DNA from: Watersipora subatra
Lineage: Eukaryota > Bryozoa > Gymnolaemata > Cheilostomatida > Watersiporidae
NCBI RefSeq assembly: GCF_963576615.1
Contig: NC_088708.1
Coordinates: forward strand, 52,749,196 to 52,813,195
Reading direction: 5' to 3'
DNA length: 64,000 bases
A model generated the notes under the pieces. That model was given only the letters and a program-made list of their open reading frames with translations. It made no database searches and was not told where the DNA came from. The translations under genes and the position numbers were made by a program. This document shows positions 13,472-26,800 of this stretch, one piece after another; the first letter of the stretch is position 1; the number at the start of each line of letters is the position of its first letter.

Positions 13472-15274
13472 CATTTTGCATCGCTGACACTTTGAGAACT
13501 GTTAGCAGAATGGCTATTTTTGGGTACGATGAGAGATAATCAGTGATGTGACTGCTTTATTTTGCTCATAATCAGTATTATTTAAGAAATATTGATAAAT
13601 TTATTATATTGATATCAGTTTCTACCATAATATATATAATATATTATTACTGTAATGATTAACTTACTGTTTCAATATGTATAACAAAAATAGATAATTT
13701 TTTTGTATTTGGTCAGTGTTGCTGTTGTGGTTACGTTTAGCTCACTAAAAATTATGCCTTTTCCTATTATAAAGGAAAGCCTGAGAGCAACTTCACTGGA
13801 TCCGCTGAAACCTACTTGTTCACGATGTTTTGCTAGTATCTGAACAAGCACCTTTTTAAAACAAATGTTTCATACTGCAAAATCATAAATCAAAAATTAT
13901 GCTGCAGGCAAAAAACGTTTAAAAGTACAAACAACATGTCATGCCTTACTGTGATCAGTGGCTCCTGTAAGCATTACATGTAATTTATGAACGATTTGCT
14001 CTCAAACGTGCTGAATGCTGTATTTGAAGTTGTTCACTCAGCTTATTTGGGATTTTCCCAGACAGCGAGTGTCCAATTATCTTCTACGTACCTAGTTTAT
14101 CAGACTACAGTCGCTATTGCAATGAAGCCTGAGTTTCAAAAGATGCGATCATTCCACAAAGATTATAAAGACTAATCATAAAACTACTCATTAAATATCT
14201 ACACTTGGTTGTATCAAAAATATTGACGACTTATCATGTACACGTAAGATTTGTAGTGTATAATATATACAGCCGCTTAGGAGTGGATATCAAATTAGCG
14301 AGTTGGCGCTTTCCCAGGAATGTAAGAATACCGCAGCTACTACTGCATTTGCAGTGGCTACAAAGATAAATTGTCATGCTTGCCAAATATTTTGTTTATA
14401 CCATTTTGACGAAAGGGCATTATGGGTTTACCATCATCATTCTGCTTCTGTGTAACTCCAATTTTCAAAAACACGGCTTTTATTTTTATCATTTATTTTT
14501 CGTTAGGCTATCCTGCAGTTGTACGACACAGTGCCTCCTGTCGATGTTAAGTTTGTTCAACATGATAACAAAATGTAGAATATGCAAACTTTATTGACGA
14601 TATATTTTATCAGCAACACAATCCTGTATAAGATCTACTTCATATTGCAAATATTTAATATTCGAATCTATAACTTGTATGCGGTTAACATTTGAATAAT
14701 TAAGTTTTACACTCCGCTGAAATCAACCCATTTTTGAACAACAGAATCGAGTTATATATAACAGTTTTTCGCAAAACACTTTTGCGCTTTTAAATCGCTA
14801 GTTTCTACCAAAATCATGCTAAAGACAAGTTGGTTATTTTTAGATTTCTGAAGTGTTTTGAAACCAGTACAGTATTTGTAACTTGTTGACAATAAACATT
14901 CAATTTTTACTTCTAAATGCATATTACCCTATCGATCACATACTTTACTTTCTAAATATCTTATTTATATCATGTCGATTTTATCAATAATTTATTATAC
15001 CAATATACTACATTGGTACTAGTTTAGCAACACGTTTCTTTATCGTTCGAGAGCTTAATACTAACAGGCTAATTATTTCGCTCCTTACAATCCGTTGCTT
15101 TGCAAAGAACAAGTTCTCGATCTCCTAATTAAAAACTGGCAATAGTTGTTAATCTTAGCAAATAACTATGATGCATTATCTTTATTGTAATGAGTAATTA
15201 TTTTGGTTATAATGCTGATGTATTGTTTTATAAAATTATATTCACCTATACCACAACAACTATTGGGAATTATA

Positions 15275-15435
15275 TGGCACCTTACAGTGCCTCGCGTTCC
15301 GTGTTCTCAACTCGAGCTGTTCAACTGAATTGCTGTTCAAAGAACTCGATCTGGGTTTTTGATGAACTAGAGTTGTGTTACACAAAACTAACCCGGGTTT
15401 GCTAAAAAAAGCAAACGGAGTAATTGGAGTGTCTC
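15275..15435 (+). mobile_element. partial MITE, TGGCGCCTTACAG family
   Basis: It starts TGGCACCTTACAGTGCCTCG after a TA and shares the following CGTTCCGTGTTCTCAACTCG and CTCGAG-rich interior with the complete element at 15804. No matching right end is found nearby, so it appears to be a left-half copy. Confidence 0.6.
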
Positions 15436-15803
15436 ATTTCTAGAACTGCATTTGCGTATATTATATAAAATTTAATAATTGAATAATAATAATTTAAATA
15501 TATATACATACATATTTAAATTATATATATTGGTGATATTTGCGCATATTTATTTATATAAATATAAAGAGACAAAAACAATTGTAGAATGTAAAAAGCA
15601 AACTAAAAATCAATCTATGTGGTGGCCGGGCCACTTCTTTTTCAAACGAAAAAAAGAGTTATCTTTCTAGAACCTGACAAGAAACTGAATGAACACCGAA
15701 AATGAACAAACATAGAAATTATGTCAATGACATTCAATGATGCACCAAAAAATTCCATATAAAAAATATAGCTAGAGAAAATGAAATGATGAGTTATTTA
15801 GTA

Positions 15804-16224
15804 TGGCGCCTTACAGTACTTCACGTTCCATGTTCTCAAGCCGAGTTGTTGAACTCGAGTTGCTGTTGAAAGAACTCGGCTTGGGTTTTTGATGAACTCG
15901 AGTTGTACAATATTTATTATTGTACATAGTTACAAACTCAAGTTTGTAACTATAACTCGAGTTATACAACTCGAGTTGCAAACTCGGGACACTCTAATTC
16001 GCCATTAGCTCTAGTTTTACAGTACATACATACATACATAGTTTAATTTCTATTAGCTAACGGGTGCCTATTGATGTACCATTGTTAATATAACCAGATC
16101 TACGGTTATGCTACCGTAATACCAATATGTTGCACCTTACATTTACAAACTCGAGTTTGTAAATACAACTCGAGTTACACAACTTGAGTTGAGAACACGG
16201 AACGCGAGGCGCTGTAAGGCGCCA
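15804..16224. mobile_element. MITE with TGGCGCCTTACAG inverted ends and TA flanks
   Basis: The left end TGGCGCCTTACAGTACTTCA and the right end (reverse complement TGGCGCCTTACAGCGCCTCG) match with few differences over more than 60 bp. Both ends are flanked by TA. The interior carries several CAAACTCGAGTTTG-type palindromes. Size, TA duplication and lack of coding capacity fit a non-autonomous Tc1/mariner-type element. Confidence 0.75.
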
Positions 16225-17873
16225 TAGAATGATGATTCCAATAAAACAATAGACTAAAATCACTCAGCAGTATTATAATTCCAGCCATGCGGCACACAAG
16301 GATTACGACTTTATTAACAAATATACACAGTAAGTGACTCATTGAATAATATTTAAACATATATCAATTCACGAAATGAGTGTTGATGAATTACATTCTT
16401 GCTATGAAAGGAACTCGAGATAAATATTTTGTGAAACATTAATGCTGACTCGAAATAAAAACAGATACATTTTTATGGAAAATAGCTATACAAAAATTTC
16501 TATTTTACATCTGTAATTAGATTTTTCTTTTGTTACATCGTTATGTATCTGAATGTATTTGAAAAGGTAATACTTGATTTAGGTACACTCTAGGTCTGAG
16601 TCACTAAGAAAGTTCGATCATTTCGTTTTGTGCATCTTACTTCTTTAGTTGAAGGAGATAAAATTGTCTTCTACAGAGTTTATCTGATATGTGGTGCTAT
16701 CATCAACATATTGTCCTACAATAAAAGTGATTAGAAATTGATTGCTATTTAATAAAAAGCATAAAAAGTTTTTATGCTTTTTTGTTAGGGTTTGTTTTGA
16801 CTGCAACATTTGTGTTCTTGTAAATATATATAATACAATACATATATATATAATATGTATATATATATATATATTTGATCGATGTCCTCTGGTTGCTTTT
16901 TCTTTTTTTCTGCATGTTTTATTGAGAAATTATTTTGAAAAGTGTGAACTTTTTAGTTTTAGTGATATGATAGATATTCTGTTTGCTTACAGGCAGATTT
17001 TCATTCCCCAGGTCTAATTACCAACTGGCAATTAATTTTTTTAGATCTTCTCACTGAGCAATACAAAGCTTTATTCCATTCTAATTAGCACTAGCTGAAT
17101 GTTAGAAATGGTTTGTGTTAGAAAGCTACTACTTGCTCTTCTGGTATAATAATTGTTTTGTCACTATCATGTTTTTATATGACTCCTACATTTTGTTTTT
17201 ACATGATTGCTTCGGTAGGCCTATGCGCTTACTTCACATAGACATGTTATACAGCTTTGCCTGTCTCTTTCCTGATCAAGATAGTCTTTGTATGGAATAA
17301 ATTTGTTTGTAACTCGCTGTAACTTAGCAAAATAGGCAAGTTCCAAACCAACACCTATATTATTCATAAGAATTAAAAGTTTTATGACACGTTGGGCTAT
17401 TAAAGCAATAATCTCCACGCATTTATGGTGTTTTTAAATGGCGTTTGACAAATCCTCTGTATATTTTCTTAGGGTGGATTAGTTACCATATGCCATTTTT
17501 GCCAGTAGTAAAATCACCAGACATCACGCATTGCTTATCTATGTGTGATTTCATCTGCATTCATAGTCTATAAAATCCACTGCTACTAAAAGCTCACATG
17601 ATTTAAAAATCTACTGAAGGAATGTTGCACAAATGACCGAAAACTGTTCGTTGCTGTGCTTGATTTCATGTACCTGTGAAGACCTAAACCCTTACAACAC
17701 ATACGATTCTTATAGTGTCCTTGTCATAGCCTGTGTCTCCGGATATCATACAGGTATTGACATTGCTTAGGTTTCTTGATGAGCTAAGGTTTGCTGGTCT
17801 TTTTTAACTCTATCTCCATCTTCATGTTTCAGGCTCTGCAGTTATGTCATAGGCTTATGTAAAAACTAGTGAA

Positions 17874-20800
17874 ATGGCTCCCAACTCGGTAAGTTTATAC
17901 GCTATTTGAACATAAGCAATGAAAGTAAACATTGCGGGCTCAACAATGCTCTAATATGTAGGTTATGTGTGGTTGATGTATATCTGCCATATTTGCTGCT
18001 TCAGGTCATTGCTGTTCTGCTAAACATCGGACACACAGCTAGCCACCGATCTAGCCAGCACCCGCATGGTTATACTCATGACTGGAGTGCGTATGTGAAG
18101 GGAGCCGAGGGAATAGATATTCATTACTTTGTAGAAAAGGTTGTCTTTACCTTGCACGAGACGTTTGCTCAGCCTGTTCAAGGTAAGTTAATAAAAAAGC
18201 TTGAAACCTGTTTTACGGTAGAAATAGTATAAACAATTCTCAAGAATGAACTTAAACAAAATTTTATTAGATTTTATCAGAAAGTATCTGGTATTTTTCT
18301 ATGATTTGGGATTGTTTTTGGTGTTTGAAGTGATCTGACTGCCAGGATGTTTCAAGATTAAAGTCGACAACACTTGATCGCAGTTAAAACGCTCAGATTC
18401 AAACGAAAGTTCGATTATGAGGTCTATAGTTGCACTTCTGCAAATAGACCGGCAGAATAGAGACGCTGAAGGCAGAATAACGCTAAAACTTAAACGTACT
18501 ACCCGATATCAATAACGAGAGAGAGAGACAGAGGCAGCCGTAAAACGTATTTTTCTTGTGAGCATTTTAGCCGCCATCAATTTTTGTCGATTTTAACCAG
18601 AAACATAAAAACAACCGCGAATGATATAAAACAGTGGTAATTTCTAATAAAATCTATATAAATATTGTGTAAGTTCATTTTTAAAGTAAAGCTGGGTTAT
18701 TATTGTGCTGGGTTATTATTGTGATGGGTTATTATTGTGCTGGGTTATTATTGTGCTGGGTTATTATTGTGCTGGGTTATTATTGTGCTGGGTTATTATT
18801 GTGCTGGGTTATTATTGTGATGGGTTATTATTGTGATGGGTTATTATTGTGCTGGGTTATTATTGTGCTGGGTTATTATTGTGATGGGTTATTATTGTGC
18901 TGGGTTATTATTGTGATGGGTTATTATTGTGCTGGGTTATTATTGTGATGGGTTGTTATTGTGCTGGGTTATTATTGTGATGGGTTATTATTGTGCTGGG
19001 TTATTATTGTGCTGGGTTATTATTGTGATGGGTTATTATTGTGCTGGGTTATTATTGTGCTGGGTTATTATTGTGATGGGTTATTATTGTGATGGGTTAT
19101 TATTGTGCTGGGTTATTATTGTGATGGGTTATTATTGTGCTGGGTTATTATTGTGATGGGTTATTATTGTGATGGGTTATTATTGTGCTGGGTTATTATT
19201 GTGCTGGGTTATTATTGTGCTGGGTTATTATTGTGCTGGGTTATTATTGTGCTGGGTTATTATTGTGCTGGGTTATTATTGTGATGGGTTATTATTGTGC
19301 TGGGTTATTATTGTGCTGGGTTATTATTGTGATGGGTTATTATTGTGATGGGTTATTATTGTGCTGGGTTATTATTGTGCTGGGTTATTATTGTGCTGGG
19401 TTATTATTGTGCTGGGTTATTATTGGGCTGGGTTATTATTGTGATGGGTTATTATTGTGATGGGTTATTATTGTGCTGGGTTATTATTGTGCTGGGTTAT
19501 TATTGTGCTGGGTTATTATTGTGATGGGTTATTATTGTGCTGGGTTATTATTGTGATGGGTTATTATTGTGATGGGTTATTATTGTGCTGGGTTATTATT
19601 GTGATGGGTTATTATTGTGCTGGGTTATTATTGTGATGGGTTGTTATTGTGCTGGGTTATTATTGTGATGGGTTATTATTGTGCTGGGTTATTATTGTGC
19701 TGGGTTATTATTGTGATGGGTTATTATTGTGATGGGTTATTATTTTGCTGGGTTATTATTGTGCTGGGTTATTATTGTGCTGGGTTATTATTGGGCTGGG
19801 TTATTATTGTGATGGGTTATTATTGTGATGGGTTATTATTGTGCTGGGTTATTATTGTGCTAGGTTATTATTGTGCTGGGTTATTATTGTGCTGGGTTAT
19901 TATTGTGATGGGTTATTATTGTGCTGGGTTATTATTGTGATGGGTTATTATTGTGCTGGGTTATTATTGTGATGGGTTATTATTGTGCTGGGTTATTATT
20001 GTGATGGGTTGTTATTGTGCTGGGTTATTATTGTGATGGGTTATTATTGTGATGGGTTATTATTGTGATGGGTTATTATTGTGATGGGTTATTATTGTGA
20101 TGGGTTATTATTGTGATGGGTTATTATTGTGCTGGGTTATTATTGTGATGGGTTGTTATTGTGATGGGTTATTATTGTGATGGGTTATTATTGTGATGGG
20201 TTATTATTGTGCTGGGTTATTATTGTGATGGGTTGTTATTGTGATGGGCTATTATTGTGCTGGGTTATTATTGTGCTGGGTTATTATTGTGATGGGTTAT
20301 TATTGTGCTGGGTTATTATTGTGATGGGTTATTATTGTGATGGGTTATTATTGTGATGGGTTATTATTGTGATGGGTTATTATTGTGATGGGTTATTATT
20401 GTGCTGGGTTGTTATTGTGCTGGGTTATTATTGTGTTGGGTTATTATTGTGCTGGGTTATTATTGGGCTGGGTTATTATTGTGATGGGTTATTATTGTGC
20501 TGGGTTATTATTGTGCTGGGTTATTATTGTGATGGTTTATTATTGTGCTGGGTTATTATTGTGATGGGTTGTTATTGTGATGGGTTATTATTGTGCTGGG
20601 TTATTATTGTGATGGGTTATTATTGTGCTGGGTTATTATTGTGATGGGTTATTATTGGGATGGGTTATTATTGTGATGGGTTATTATTGTGATGGGTTAT
20701 TATTGTGATGGGTTATTATTGTGATGGGTTATTATTGTGCTGGGTTATTATTGTGATGGGTTATTATTGTGATGGGTTATTATTGTGCTGGGTTGTTATT

Positions 20801-23800
20801 GTGTTGGGTTATTATTGTGATGGGTTATTATTGTGCTGGGTTATTATTGTGATGGGTTATTATTGTGCTGGGTTATTATTGTGATGGGTTATTATTGTGC
20901 TGGGTTATTATTGTGATGGGTTATTATTGTGATGGGTTATTATTGTGCTTGGTTATTATTGTGCTGGGTTATTATTGTGCTGGGTTATTATTGTGATGGG
21001 TTATTATTGTGATGGGTTATTATTGTGATAGGTTATTATTGTGCTGAGTTATTATTGTGATGGGTTGTTATTGTAATGGGTTATTATTGTGATGGGTTAT
21101 TATTGTGCTGGGTTATTATTGTGCTGGGTTATTATTGTGCTGGGTTATTATTGTGATGGGTTATTATTGGGATGGGTTATTATTGTGATGGGTTATTATT
21201 GTGATGGGTTATTATTGTGATGGGTTATTTTTGTGATGGGTTATTATTGTGATGGGTTATTATTGTGATGGGTTATTATTGTGATGGGTTATTATTGTGC
21301 TGGGTTGTTATTGTGCTGGGTTATTATTGTGTTGGGTTATTATTGTGCTGGGTTATTATTGGGCTGGGTTATTATTGTGATGGGTTATTATTGTGCTGGG
21401 TTATTATTGTGATGGGTTATTATTGTGCTGGGTTATTATTGTGCTGGGTTATTATTGTGCTGGGTTATTATTGTGATGGGTTATTATTGTGATGGGTTAT
21501 TATTGTGCTGGGTTATTATTGTGCTGGGTTATTATTGTGATGGGTTATTATTGTGCTGGGTTATTATTGTGATGGGTTATTATTGTGATGGGTTATTATT
21601 GTGCTGGGTTATTATTGTGATGGGTTATTATTGTGCTGGGTTATTATTGTGCTGGGTTGTTATTGTGCTGGGTTATTATTGTGATGGGTTGTTATTGTGC
21701 TGGGTTATTATTGTGCTGGGTTATTATTGTGCTGGGTTATTATTGTGCTGGGTTATTATTGTGATGGGGTATTATTGTGCTGGGTTATTATTGTGATGGG
21801 TTATTATATTGATGGGTTATTATTGTGCTGGGTTATTATTGTGCTGGGTTATTATTGTGCTGGGTTATTATTGTGATGGGTTATTATTGTGCTGGGTTAT
21901 TATTGTGATGGGTTGTTATTGTGCTGGGTTATTATTGTGCTGGGTTATTATTGTGGTGGGTTGTTATTGTGCTGGGTTATTATTGTGCTGGGTTATTATT
22001 GTGATGGGTTATTATTGTGATGGGTTATTATTGTGATGGGTTATTATTGTGATGGGTTATTATTGTGCTGGGTTATTATTGTGATGGGTTGTTATTGTGA
22101 TGGGTTATTATTGTGATGGGTTATTATTGTGCTGGGTTATTATTGTGCTGGGTTATTATTGTGATGGGGTATTATTGTGCTGGGTTATTATTGTGCTTGG
22201 TTATTATTGTGCTGGGTTATTATTGTGCTGGGTTATTATTGTGATGGGTTATTATTGTGCTGGGTTATTATTGTGATGGGTTGTTATTGTGCTGGGTTAT
22301 TATTGTGCTGGGTTATTATTGTGATGGGTTGTTATTGTGCTGGGTTATTATTGTGCTGGGTTATTATTGTGATGGGTTGTTATTGTGCTGGGTTATTATT
22401 GTGCTGGGTTATTATTGTGCTGGGTTATTATTGTGCTGGGTTATTATTGTGATGGGGTATTATTGTGCTGGGTTAGTATTGTGCTTGGTTATTATTGTGC
22501 TGGGTTATTATTGTGCTGGGTTATTATTGTGATGGGTTATTATTGTGCTGGGTTATTATTGTGATGGGTTGTTATTGTGCTGGATTATTATTGTGCTGGG
22601 TTATTATTGTGCTGGGTTATTATTGTGATGGGGTATTATTGTGCTTGGTTATTATTGTGCTGGGTTATTATTGTGCTGGGTTATTATTGTGATGGGTTAT
22701 TATTGTGATGGGTTATTATTGTGCTTGGTTATTATTGTGCTGGGTTATTATTGTGCTGGGTTATTATTGTGATGGGTTATTATTGTGCTGGGTTATTATT
22801 GTGATGGGTTATTATTGTGATGGGTTATTATTGTCCTGGGTTATTATTGTGATGGGTTATTATTGTGCTGGGTTATTATTGTGCTGGGTTGTTATTGTGC
22901 TGGGCTATTATTGTGATGGGTTATTATTGTGATGGGTTATTATTGTGCTGGGTTATTATTGTGCTGGGTTATTATTGTGATGGGTTATTATTGTGCTGGG
23001 TTATTATTGTGATGGGTTGTTATTGTGCTGGGTTATTATTGTGCTGGGTTATTATTGTGCTGGGTTATTATTGTGCTGGGTTATTATTGTGATGGGTTAT
23101 TATTGTCCTGGGTTATTATTGTCCTGGGTTATTATTGTCCTAGGTTATTATTGTGAAGGGTTATTATTGTCCTGGGTTATTATTGTCCTGGGTTATTATT
23201 GTCTTGGGTTATTATTGTGATGGGTTATTATTGTCCTGGGTTATTATTGTGCTGGGTTATTATTGTGATGGGTTATTATTGTGCTTGGTTATTATTGTCC
23301 TGGGTTATTATTGTGATGGGTTACTATTGTGCTGGGTTATTATTGTGCTGGCTTACTATGGGTAAAGAGTCTCCAAAATACAATGGTTATACTTTAGGAT
23401 ATAACATAACATGGATGGAATGCATTAGCTCTCTGGCTCAATTGTTACACATGCTGTGGGCAAATACAGGCAGAATCAGTTGTCACATGAATTTTGCATT
23501 GAAGTCCGTGATATGTGACCCGATTGGTTCCCTATTTTGTGGGGCATAGTTCTATGGTTAAAGTGTGTGTGTATTTGTCTCAGTAAGCGAAATGCAAATG
23601 TTGGTATATATGCTCAAAAAACTGATGCTGACTCAGAAATATAAAAATAAAAATGTGAAACCATAAAAATCATATTACTTAGTAAAAATGTGATTAAGAT
23701 ACGATATACACGTAGATCTAAAACAATGTTTGCGTAGGTTCACTCTAAATTTTATTGTAGATAGACGTTTGGAGGCTAGTTTTATGAAAACTGTATACAG

Positions 23801-26800
23801 TAGTTTGCCGTTTAATATGTACCGGCTGTTAGTCTTCATTTACTCTAGCATTACGTGGAGTTTTTATCAAGCCATCAAGTTGGAGAATAGTTCATGGCGC
23901 AAGAACCTGTTAAGGTTTAAGTGCTCTTAGTGAATGGCAGTAACCATGTTCTTGAGAAGCGTCAGGCATTGTGGATTAATATCTCTTTTAATAAGGTGTC
24001 ACTGATATTGTCACTCTATTCTCTGGTAACCAGCCATTCATTTTTTAATCTTGGTTACAAATGCAGAACATCGTTCAGTATTAATGAAAACTGTCTTATA
24101 ACTCAAGGATCATTAAGATGCAACGCTTTCTTTCTCACACGGACAAGCTACTTTGGTGTAAAGAGTAAGGCAGAACTTTTTTCTCACATGGCAAGAATTT
24201 CGCATTTCATGCAAAAATTTAGTTTTTTTCTAATAATATCAAAGTATAGCCCCAACTGGTTATCAACCGAACTGGTGATTATCATAGCGATAACGAAACT
24301 TTGTTTGCTTCTATGTGTGCGCGTGTGTGCATCTTTATTCTTTAATCTTCAGTCTCCCTGACCATCCATTACATTACTACTTCCGCCAAAAATCACTACA
24401 CCTCATACCAGACACCAACACCTTGCCAATTTATATTATGAAACAGTGCTATGCAAAAAGAGCTTTTTCTTTTAATACACATAATTTACTTTACTATTTT
24501 TTTGTCTCATGGTCTAATTTGTTGAAAACGGTTGGTGATAATAAATTTAATATCTATCTATATAAATCTCAAAGTTTGTGTAGTTTTGTTTGTTCAGCTA
24601 CAGCTACTAAAATTTAGGAGTGAATTATCTGTTTCACGCTGGATTTGATCTCAGAACCTCCCATTCACCAGGCAAATATCTTACCAATTAAGCTACATAA
24701 GATGCATTGAGTCATTATGTCGATTAAAATAGGCACATCATTCTACGTTACGCAACGTGACTAGAGCTTGCTCATATTGTTAAGTTTAGCCATACGGTGT
24801 GAACTAGAGCTACTCTAGTTCAGTGGGTTCTTTAACAAGTCGTTACTTATCAGGAGACAAAACAAACACGTCCTAACTTACTGAGCTTCAAGCCGTAAGC
24901 GAGTCACTAGAAGATCCCTTCTCCCGGTCTCGCGCTTTTTCCCTTACCTCCGGTCAAGCCGGAGTTGTAGCGAGCCGATAATATCACATCTTCCTTTGTT
25001 TGATGGAAGCGACTTTCTCACAGGGGATCTTCATCTAGATTCTGGGAGATCCCGTGAGGTCTAGTCCTCTGCAGCCTGTATAGCCTGTAGGCGACTACTT
25101 GCTGGTCTTCTGCACTCTCAAGTGCTTATGGGTAAACGTGGGTTTCCCCCAGAGTCTGGTGTCTCTGTGAGTAGAGCCTGGTAATTCTACTTCGCTTCTA
25201 GGGCGCTTCGGTACTCCGGGTATCCTTGGAAACGCGAGGTTTAGGAAAAGGAGTCTGGGAACTCCTTTAAAAGGGTTGAGAGTCTAGGATCTCTCCAAAT
25301 GTCGCCGAGAGTCTGGAATCTTTCCGACGTGACTTCCCACCTTGTGAAGACCACACCGCGCTTTCTCCTGGACCGAGCAACAGGTCCTCGTTGGCAGTGT
25401 TCATGTATTCTCTCTCTCCCGCCCAGTCTCCTTGTAGAGAAAGGTCTCTGGCTGTGTTGGTTGGTTCAGCGCGGTCTCCTGTGGACAGGTTTCCGGCCGA
25501 AGTCGCCTGTGCAGCACGGTCTCCTGCAAGCAGGTATCCGGCTACAGTCACCTGTTCAGCACGGTCTCCTGCAAGCAGGTATCCGGCTACAGTCACCTGT
25601 TCACCACAATCTCCTGTTGTGTGGTCTGTGGCTGGTGACGCCCCACTGTCTCCCTCCAAAAGAAGACCTTAGTTCTCGTGGTGGTCTCTCTCGTCGCCCG
25701 AGTCTCCACCTAATGCCATACTGTTGTCCCTAGCGGAGATGGTGGTGGCAAGACGGTAGCAGCAGGTTTTCTCTGAGATTTCGGGGTATGGGGAGCTGCC
25801 CGGGAACCAGGGGAGTTAGCTGAAGCAAAAATCTCCCTAAGGACGAACTTTCTCATACTCTTGTTTTACAGCACGGAGCTCTTTCTCTCGTCTCTCAAGC
25901 TCCTTCGGTTCAGCCTCGCCCCATCTACCTAGTGTGGCACACTGTTCTCTGAGGGCCCACAACTCTCCCTCAAAATCAGTCTGCTAGTCAACTGAGTTTC
26001 GGTTGGAAACTATCCGAACATTCTTATAAATACAGCGGTCTTTCCTTGACTTGAAGGGACATTCGCTTTCAGCATGATACTTGCCATCACATATACGACA
26101 TCGGCTTGGCCTGTCGCACTCACCCGCCATGTGCCCAAGTTTCTTACAATTATTGCATCTAACACGGGGGCAGGTTTTCACAAAGTGATCTATTGAGCCA
26201 CACTCATAGCGGCTGTCATTCCTTCTCCGGTATGAAGAGCCATGACGCTTTCCCCAATGACTATTCCTGTATGCATGGTCTTTGGAGCCATCTGAATCAC
26301 TGCTAAGACTGTAACAGTGCCAGCGATAGCGTGTTCCATGACTACCTTCACAGCTGCTAGAGCCATGCCTGTAGCCATTATGATGCCCATGGCGTTCTTG
26401 ACTACTCTCACGGCTGCTAGAATCGCGTCTGTAGTCATCATAACACCCATTGCATCCTCGAGCCTTGTAACTATCACTACTATCTCTATTCCTTCGACGA
26501 CAGTCTCGGACCTCTCGCCGTTCTACCTCACCAACCTCCTGTTTGACACACAGCTGTCCAGTAGCCCCCACGCTTGCAGCTTTCGAAGAGGTACTAGCCC
26601 CTGGGATTGGCTTTATGGCTTCCGGTGTCGCACTAGGTTGAGCAAAAGCAGGTCGATTAAAACTAGGCTTTGCCGTGAGCATATTTGAGGCCTCTTGCAC
26701 TACATTTCTGGTCCAGAGAAGGTTTCTAAACCTCTCCCAATCCAGATTATTTTGGGCTATCAAATCTCTACTCAATCTTGTGTCACATAGTCCATTCACG

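Larger units (their letters stand above)
13398..17873. other. intergenic region CCDC186 to AF9/ENL gene
   Basis: No convincing exons are visible on either strand. The content is AT-rich sequence, a MITE cluster at 15.3-16.2 kb and a TA-rich microsatellite at about 16.80-16.88 kb. The promoter and any 5' UTR exon of the AF9/ENL gene should lie here, but I cannot place them. Confidence 0.6.

Noticed and set aside
18703-23365. Many plus-strand frames of 65-123 codons encoding a CWVIIVMGYYCAGLLL repeat
   Set aside because: They arise because a 16-bp repeat lacks stops in some phases; there is no start context, no codon bias and no conservation signal apart from the DNA repeat.
25299-25733. 144-codon plus-strand frame in the LTR element
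   Set aside because: It overlaps the antisense repeat frame in GC-rich sequence and runs against the element's polarity.
26190-26477. Second minus-strand frame within gag, and plus-strand frames at 26317-26947
   Set aside because: Shadows of the Gag frame in low-complexity Arg/Ser/His codons.
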